DNA of 64,000 nt from positions 82,501-146,500 of the forward strand of contig JASAND010026207.1 in the NCBI GenBank assembly GCA_030248195.1. The letters run 5' to 3'. Position numbers and translations under genes: made by a program. The stretch is from Trissonchulus latispiculum. Lineage: Eukaryota; Nematoda; Enoplea; Enoplida; Ironidae. A model generated the notes under the pieces. That model did no database searches and had not been told where the DNA came from. It worked only from the letters and a program-made list of their open reading frames with translations. This document shows, piece after piece, positions 56,946 to 64,000 of this stretch. Numbering within the stretch: position 1 is the stretch's first letter; each line of letters begins with the position of its first letter.

Positions 56946-58289
56946 GTTCCAATTCCAATTTTAATTTAAATTTGACAAACCTTTTTGAGTGAGGGAATTG
57001 TGCAACTTTAAAATATAACTCATAAAACATTTCTGCGTGTAGGGAACTCGTTTTCTGGGAGTAAGAAGCTGGGAATTATGTTTTTAGAATCAGCGTAAAA
57101 TAGAGCAACGCGTCAGCTTAACTTGCATTTTTACCAAATTTGGTACGCACCCTTATGTAACAAGTTAAACACACAGTAGGTCACCGGTGACCTACATAAG
57201 CTTTTCCGCTCAAACACGTAGGTCACCGGTGACCTACACTTGTTATGCGTTTCCAGTAGCCTGAAAAATTATTTGTTTGTGCGGAAGACATATTTTTATA
57301 GCAATTGTTTTATGTGAAGGCAAAATATAATCAAGCTGTGATAACATAAGATCAGTATATTACATACCTTCGTACCTAGATACCTACCTAAATACCTGGA
57401 ATAGTCAATACTTAGTGCGGGAGTTGATTTCTGGACTTTTCGTTCCGTACAGTTATTAATGCTGTTAGCTTATTTACCTGCCTTAAATTATCGAAGTTCT
57501 ACTTCTTGGTGTGACATTTTTCCAGTTTAATTGGCAATTAGCGGCTGGAAGTGTATTTAACTGTTTTAAATAACTGTTTTCAAATATTAAGTCAATAACT
57601 GTTTTACCACACTGATTATGAATTTAGATGATGACACTGATTAGGAAATCTGATCCTTCACGGGACTGTTTTGAGGGCTAATCGTTTTGAGGACGGCGGT
57701 TACGTTCACTCCATTTAAGTCATAACTTGAGTCTAAAGGCCTTGTCCCCTTAATTAAATGTAGAAACGTTGATCGGTCTAGCAACTCTGGTCAAGCGAAA
57801 AACGGCTAAAACCAACAGTTAAAAACGATAATTAATTGCTAATAACTCCGTGAACTTGACGTATAAAAGCATCTATTTTGCTAAATGTGTCTGAAATCAA
57901 TTGGAGAAAATTTTTGATTATTTTTTATTTACTTTTTTATTTTTGAATTTAACCTTTCCCATTACATTTGCTTTTCAAAGTTAGTAAAGCCTTAGGTATG
58001 CACGACCACAGCCCTCACGCCTTCCAATCATAAGCAAAATGCAAAATACTAATTTTTCTAGCTTTTCTAAAAAAGCTCCAAAACTTAGCTGCATTCTGCA
58101 GGAAGTAAGAAGTATCTGAGATTGGTTGAATTTGTGCAATTATGCAACTTACTTGTTCAAATTCATTTTCCTCCCCCAATGATAGCCCTGCACAAACGAT
58201 GAAAAAAATTGCGTTCAGGTTCTCTTTTGATGTCTGCGACGATCATCCACAGCTATTGCAGATGTTATGTATGTTCACATCGAAAACGC
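56946..58289. other. Non-coding stretch with a palindrome pair
   Basis: AT-rich. Apart from the palindromes at 57176-57237 and a TACCTA-rich patch near 57365-57400, I see nothing that can be supported. Confidence 0.5.
57176..57237. promoter_or_regulatory. Two perfect 20-bp palindromes with AGGTCA half-sites
   Basis: GTAGGTCACCGGTGACCTAC occurs at 57176-57195 and again at 57218-57237, 42 bp start to start. Each holds AGGTCA and its inverse separated by CCGG. AGGTCA is the classic nuclear-receptor half-site. A spaced pair on about the same helix face suggests a binding array, but no flanking gene is seen, and a repeat terminus is the alternative. Confidence 0.5.
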
Positions 58290-58293
58290 TTAA

Positions 58294-59260
58294 GGTGGTG
58301 ATTCCTTTTGGGCACATATTGTTATTTGGCGGCGTAAATCAAGATGAAATTTGATGAAACTTTCCGAAATAAGTTCTTTTAGCGTTCTAACACCCTCCGC
58401 GCAATCCCGATTCAAAAATTCGAGATTTCCGGTCAGAGTAGTTTTTCCCAATTTCTGAACGCTTGGCAGCTGTTATACAGTTATGACTGTATTCATTCGA
58501 AAGATCTCATTGAGCTGCACATTTTTGCTTTTTAAAGCAAGCTTCTAGCGTTTCTCTACCGTGAGATGTAGCCGATTCTCTCATGTTGGCGTCAAAAACT
58601 TGTCATTTTTGCAGAAATCAAATAATCCAATATTTCTTGAACCACGCAAGCCGTAAAATCAAACTAAGGGCGTCGATTTGAAGGTCTCACAGGGACAAAT
58701 TATCCGACGCATGATCGTCTTCCAACTGCTGTAGGCTGCTATCATAAAAAATGTAGTTTTTGCAAAAACACGACCAATTTTTTTCCAAAGATTGTGGAGC
58801 ATTCACCATGCAAGCTGGAGGGCTGCTACTGAACAAATGTGTTCGGCACTAATATACCCAGGGACGATTTTTTAGTTTCCTCGATTGCTGCTTTCTAGCT
58901 ATAGTAATCGCTTGACAAATGTGGGAAAAGTAGGCAAAATACAGGTTACGCACACATTTCAGCTTATTTCTCTATAACGAAGGGCGATTTCACAATAAAT
59001 AAAAAATCGTCCCCAGCTATTTGGTGGAGGTATCGAATGATATAACCGATGTCTCGCGAAAAAATTTACTTGAGTCTGCAAAAATTATACTTCTTCTAAA
59101 ATGTGTTAAAAATATTTTAAAAAAGCAACATTAGTTTCATGACATGCATTAAAAAGAGCAAATGTTAAGCTACGTTTTGATATAAAAATGGCTTCTTAAC
59201 TCCAAGTAATGAATGAGTAATAATGGTTCATACTTTATGTGACCAAAGGGAATCACCACC
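58294..59260 (+). mobile_element. A-family TTAA element, full copy
   Basis: Starts GGTGGTGATTCCTTTTGGGC after TTAA (58290-58293) and ends CCAAAGGGAATCACCACC before TTAA (59261-59264). 967 bp, inverted ends of about 25 bp, no transposase. Shares its interior with the copy at 62805-63782. Confidence 0.8.
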
Positions 59261-59559
59261 TTAAGCTCTCTGACTAAATATATTTTAATTAAGTCACCCA
59301 ATTTCAACTTCGGCCTTAGTTTGTGTGTCAAGGCCTGTGTTAGTTGAAGGGTTTTGTATTTTCGTCCAAAACTCGTATACGTACTGCTAAGATATTTCGA
59401 AGAATGGTGTAACGGAAGCGGACATAGCGAAAAGTCGTAAGAATATTCAGGAATTTATGCGGAACATGAAACCTACTGTCGCTTGAATAAATGCGAAGGA
59501 GATCCGACAATGTTGAAAACGATTTTGTAAGTTATCTTCCCAAACTCGGCTTGATTTTG

Positions 59560-60800
59560 GCTAAAGTCTGACCAAAAAATGTAGAAAGAGAAATTGTTTT
59601 CTTTATATCTCAAAAACGCTTCAAGACAGCTACCACAAAGTATATATTTTCTGAACCGGACTAATGAGATCTTTCTTTTCGTGAAAATTTTTTTGAAATT
59701 TCCCGTGCGATTTCAAAGGGCGCCGCTTTATATGTACAGAAGGATTGGTACATGGTACTGCCGCGATTTTTTCAGGAAAAATTTCCCCTTGTATGAAAGT
59801 GCTACACACCAAATTTCAGCTTTTTGGCTGAAAATTGCGTGAGTTATTCCATTTTTTAGATATTCAAAATCCTTTGATCTTTGCCGCTTTTTCGACTTTG
59901 ACTTGTTATTACTGGCGACTCGCCAGTACCAAAAATACCACTTTTTGACCCAAAATTTCGACATAGCGAGTCTAGCAATAGTGAGCAAAAATTACATAAT
60001 GATAAAGTTCAATCTAAGCTGAATCCAACGACATAAAGTTTTTGTGGCTACCACTCATATTGCGTCCGCAATGAATTTTTTAGCAATTTCCCTTTTTCAG
60101 CGGGTTTTTGGCTCCCTTTGATGTTGCCGCCTTGATTTGCCTGAACCTGTGTAAACTAGCAAAAAAACAGCTGAAAAAGGGAAATTGCTTAAAAATTCAT
60201 TGCGGACGCAATATAAGTCGTAGCCACAAAAACTTTATATCGTTGGATTCAACTTAGACTGAACTTTATCATTACGTAATTTTTACTCACTTTTGCTAGA
60301 CTCGCTAAGTCGAAATTTTGGGTCAAAAAGTGGTATTTTTCGAAAAAAATCGACTTTCAAATTTTGAAATCTCACATATATCAGGTAAAGCGGACGTCTA
60401 GGCGGTCCTGAAAATCTAATCAAAAATTTTTTCCGTTGAGCGAGTCGCGAGTAATAACAAGTCAAAGTCGAAAAAGCGGCAAAGATCAAAGGATTTTGAA
60501 AATCTAAAAAATGGAATAACTCACGCAATTTTCAGCCAAAAAGCTGAAATTTGGTGTGTAGCACTTTCATACACGGGGAAATTTTTCCTTAAAAAATCGC
60601 GGCAGTACCATGTACCAATCCTTCTGTACATATAAAGCGGCGCCCTTTGAAATCGCACGGGAAATTTCAAAAAAATTTTCACGAAAAGTAAGATCTTATC
60701 AGTCCGGTTCAGAAAATATATACTTTGGGATAGCTATCTTGAAGCGTTTTTGAGATATAAAGAAAACAATTTCGCCCTCTACATTTTTTGGTCAGACTTT
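59560..60800. repeat. 1.2 kb imperfect palindrome (foldback)
   Basis: The left arm (AAATGTAGAAAGAG, AGGATTGGTACATGGTACTG, GACCCAAAATTTCGACATAG) is repeated in reverse complement on the right, with a spacer of about 50 bp centred near 60140. The right arm has about 120 bp of extra sequence near 60350-60440. The innermost arms are TTGCGTCCGCAATGAATTTT and its inverse. No ORF of note, so the family is unknown. Confidence 0.8.
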
Positions 60801-61472
60801 AGTTTTGATATTACTATTATAGTTTACCTGAACCGGAGAAAAATCCAAAATCATGCCGAAATGTGGGAAATCATTTCAAAATTCACTGTGGGCGCAACAT
60901 ACGTGCAATCCGAGGAAACCTTATATCGATGGATTCAGCTCACCTAAAATTTTACGATTACGCCAATTTTACGCATTTCTACTACATATTACTGCAATTT
61001 TAGTTCCAAAGTTTTATTTTTCTTAAAAAGTCTAGTTTCTTATTCAGAACAGCCATTTATATCACGAGAAGACAGACACCTAGGCAGTCCTAAAAATCGA
61101 GAGTCGCGAATAATAGCCGGTAAAATGTAAAAGCGGCAAAGATAGCAGAATTTTGAAAATCCAGAATATTCAACTACTTTTCTTTTGCATTTCTTAACTG
61201 AAAAAGCTCAAATTTAGTGTGAAAAGTTTTATTGATCTGTCTGCAAATACAGATGCGACACCCATTGAAGCTGCAAGTAAAATTTCAACACTTTCTTCTC
61301 GAGAAAGATCTCAACATGTCAACTATTAAAAATATATTGCTATCTTGATAGCTGAAATATAAATCTCAAGTGGTTTTTGAGATATAGCAACTAGCTTTCT
61401 TCATTTTGGTCAGCCTTTCATTTACCATCCTTACTCGCTTCTAATGTACAGGTGTTCTGCTAAGGACCTCTT

Positions 61473-61566
61473 GGGCCGATGTTATCAACATCTCTGCTAT
61501 GTTTAACACATGATGTTAACCCGGGTTAGCGACTTAACCCGGGTTTAGAAGTTGACAACATCGGCC
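61473..61566. mobile_element. Tiny palindromic MITE-like element
   Basis: GGGCCGATGTTATCAAC at the left and GTTGACAACATCGGCCC at the right are inverted around a centre with two TTAACCCGGGTTA words. Less than 100 bp. No target duplication seen. Confidence 0.5.
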
Positions 61567-61721
61567 CCTGGAGTAATAGACACACATCTTCCGAATGTCT
61601 GCAAAAGTTCTTGTAACCATTATTTATTATTTTTCAAATTAAGTACCCTCTATACACGCAAATATTACTATGTCAAGTGCAATGTAATTGGTTTAGTAAG
61701 TAAACATTTAATTGTAACGTT

Positions 61722-61988
61722 TTAAGTAGCTTGAATGGGCCCCATTTGTAGCATCAACCAATGGGCAAAGTGCCGCACATCAACAAATCTAAGGTAACAC
61801 ATGGCGTCCCTGCACAGTAGACAATTTTCCTCTGTTCCTATCACATGTGGATAAAATGGGTTGGGCGTGGAGTCTGGCCCACAGACGTCTCGACACAGTC
61901 CATATGTGCTTTCAACTATGATGCCAACACCAAACCAGTCGTCTTCCTGTCTCCCATAATTTTCCATCAACGGTGCGCCAGAATCCCC
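61722..61988 (-). CDS. Trypsin-fold serine protease paralogue, last exon
   Basis: After TATTTAAG the exon opens with GGG GAT TCT GGC (GDSGAPL, the catalytic serine) in phase 0 and ends with a stop at 61722-61724, giving 88 residues. It aligns over its full length with the last exon of the gene at 25287-20093, sharing WFGVGIIVEST-type and CRDVCG motifs, the C-terminal LCRDAMC and VDVRHFAHWL. The intron border is the same. Upstream exons with His and Asp are not found before the window edge, so the gene continues to the right or has a very long intron. Tandem duplication of an ancestral protease is the simplest reading. Confidence 0.75.
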   Translation of the reverse strand, partial: GDSGAPLMENYGRQEDDWFGVGIIVESTYGLCRDVCGPDSTPNPFYPHVIGTEENCLLCRDAMCYLRFVDVRHFAHWLMLQMGPIQAT

Positions 61989-62649
61989 CTTAAATACGAA
62001 ACAATTAACCGTTACCGCCATTTTGTCTTTGTTGTTTTGACAATGAACAAATCAAAATGCTTTTGCTGCTGTAGGTTCTCTTCAGCCAATTCATGATTGT
62101 TTTTGGATTGCATATGCCGGTCGCTGTAAAATGTCTGTGTGGTCCCTGTTACTTGTCTGTATTGTCCGATACCTCCAGGAACAGTAGATCACTGAACGGT
62201 TCCTATTACATTGAGCCTGGAATATGTTCAAAGTAGGCGAAATCTCATCAAAGCCTCCCAGAACTCAAAAACACCAGGTTGACATCTTCTAAAGTTAGAC
62301 GCTTTGAACTAGCTAAATATATAGCTATGGCTGAGCTGCACTGGTCGTGCTCCGATAATCGTTATATCATCGTGTTAGGACAACTTGCGTTTTTGATGAC
62401 ACCAGCTACACATTTTGCTAAACGTCAGGTTTATTGGTAGGTTTATAAGATAATTGTTTGAACGGAGCTATGTAATATTTATAGGGTTGAAAATAGCTCG
62501 TTCTTTGTTGCCTTTCTCTCAAAAAGTAGTTTCGAATTATTGTGGTTCTTCTTGCCCAGCTCAAGTAATCGTAATTTCTTTGTTAAAATAAGCCTAGTGT
62601 TGCAAAATTTTATCGTGTGATAGTATATATGTATGTGTCGGTCACAGGT

Positions 62650-62775
62650 GCACAAGGGGGAGAAGGGGGAATTCACCCCTCGGCGAAGCCGTCCACAAGG
62701 GTTCGCGAAATTGCTCCCACCAGGGGTAAGAAAATTGCCCATAAATAGGCTTTACGACTAAAATTTCTACACATT
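62650..62775 (-). repeat. D-related repeat fragment
   Basis: Reverse complement of part of 34690-34840: CACAAGGGGGAG, TTCGCGAAATTGCTCCCAC, GGGGTAAGAAAATTGCCCA. Sits in the presumed intron of the second protease gene. Confidence 0.55.
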
Positions 62776-62804
62776 TTACGGCTTTGTCCGAGTTTCTCGC
62801 TTAA

Positions 62805-63782
62805 GGTGGTGATTCCTTTTGGGCACATATTGTTGGTTGACGGCCCAAACCAAGATGAAAGTTTATGAAACTTTCCAAAATAAGTTCATTTGATGTTCTA
62901 ACACCCTCAGCGCAATCCCGTTTCAAAATTTCGAGATTTCCGTTCAGGACAGTTTTTGCCAATTTCTAACAGTTGAGCAGAACTGCATAGGTATGACTAT
63001 ACTCATCTGAAAGACCTCGTTGAGTTCTACATTTGTGCTTTTGGAAGCAACTCCCTAGCTCTTCTCTAGTGTGAGATATAGCCGATTTTCTTATTTTGTC
63101 GTTGAAAACTTGTCAGTTTTGCAGAAATCAAATAATTCAAGATTTCTTGAGCTACGCAAGCCCTAAAATTAAACTAAGGGTGCCGATTTAAAGATCTCAT
63201 CGAGGCTGATTATCCGAGGCATGATAATCTTTCAACTGCTATCCCGTTTGCTGCTATCATAAATAAAAATGTAGTTTTTGCAAAAACATGACGATTTTTT
63301 TCAGCGATTGTAGAGCACTTTCTATACAAGCTAGAGGGTTGCCACTTACTAGGCGTGATTCACACAAAAACACCCAGGGACCCTTTTTAGTTGCTCCGAT
63401 TGCTGCTTTCTAGCTAAAGTGGTCGCTTGCTAAAGCTGGAAAAAGCAGGCAAAATCCAGGTTGCGCAAACATTTTAGCTAATTTCTTCATAACTAAGACT
63501 GATTTCATGATAATGAAAAAAGGCTCCCCAGCTATGTGATAGTGGAATCGAATGATATAACCGATACCTCTCGAAAAAAGTTACTTTGGTCCGCAAAAAT
63601 CTGGAAAATTAAAGTACTTCGAAAATCCAGTAAAATAGTTTCCGAAAACTGCAGTTTGTTTCATTGCATTCTTCAGAAAAGAAAATATTATGCTCCAGTT
63701 TGATATAAAAATGGCTTCTTAACTCCAAGTAATGAATGAGTAATAACGGTTCAAAGTTGATGTCTCAAGAGGAATCACCACC
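62805..63782 (+). mobile_element. A-family TTAA element, full copy
   Basis: Starts GGTGGTGATTCCTTTTGGGC after TTAA (62801-62804) and ends GAGGAATCACCACC, then TAAG, a damaged TTAA. 978 bp. Directly followed by the left end of a C-family element. Confidence 0.78.
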
Positions 63783-63784
63783 TA

Positions 63785-64000
63785 AGGGGGGGTCGCTTTG
63801 GGTTAAAATTGATAGTCACGGATTTCGCTCATTTTCACACACAATATAGGTACATATGTTCTCAAAAATAAAACAAAACATTAGAGTTCGAAACCAAACA
63901 GTGTCAAAGATATTCAGCTATAAAGTTGGAAAACTTGAAACTCACTGTAATTTGCCCTCCAAGGTTGTGTTGAGACAGAACGGTAACGAAATTTGGGTCA
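63785..64000 (+). mobile_element. C-family element, left end, runs off the window
   Basis: AAGGGGGGGTCG followed by GATTTCGCTCATTTTCACA matches the left end at 45849 and continues to the window edge. Confidence 0.6.

Noticed and set aside
1..64000. CRISPR arrays, operons, bacterial promoters
   Set aside because: No regular spacer array or bacterial signals. Introns and retroelements show an animal nuclear genome.

Overview
The window is animal nuclear DNA, AT-rich and mostly non-coding. Genes are split by GT-AG introns, and I joined exons only where reading frame and intron phase agree. The mobile fraction is broad: tRNA-headed SINEs, a LINE, a Ty3/gypsy element, Penelope-like elements, a Polinton/Maverick relic, and hAT-, Harbinger- and CACTA-like elements plus several TTAA-flanked families. 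No bacterial or organellar signal is present. I think of a small-bodied invertebrate, possibly a nematode-like ecdysozoan, but the sequence does not name the species.

Host genes with good support are these. (1) The 3' end of an EGF-domain secreted protein (147-641, +). (2) A two-exon rhodopsin-like receptor (11089-6357, -). (3) A complete five-exon trypsin-fold protease (25287-20093, -) with an intact His/Asp/Ser triad. (4) A two-exon gene for a 78-residue secreted protein with dibasic sites, which looks like a peptide-hormone precursor (39107-37235, -). (5) The last exon of a second protease, paralogous to the first (61988-61722, -). Weaker exon candidates lie at 17190-16762 and 40727-40549.

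Layout. 0-4 kb: EGF gene end, then a decayed Polinton block including an adenain-like protease relic. 6-11 kb: receptor gene, whose intron holds a LINE and a TTAA-flanked element. 11-19.4 kb: nested repeats, including a 2.3 kb Harbinger-like palindrome (12601-14892) and a hAT-type element with 8-bp target duplication (18537-19379). 20-25.3 kb: protease gene, with repeats in its introns. 28-34.4 kb: SINE, then a Ty3/gypsy element with 354-bp LTRs and GAATT target duplication. 36-41 kb: peptide gene with two tandem SINE copies in its intron. 41.4-44.9 kb: two Penelope-like copies head to head, with a hammerhead-ribozyme-like core downstream of one. 44.8-49.1 kb: a 4.2 kb CACTA-like element carrying a nested TTAA element. 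49-58 kb: non-coding repeats and a pair of perfect 20-bp palindromes containing nuclear-receptor half-sites. 58-64 kb: more TTAA elements, a 1.2 kb foldback and the second protease exon.

The host genes do not form a pathway. The most interesting items are the new peptide precursor, the paired AGGTCA palindromes, the ribozyme-like motif, and the TTAA elements that sit 22-24 nt inside the introns of two unrelated genes.
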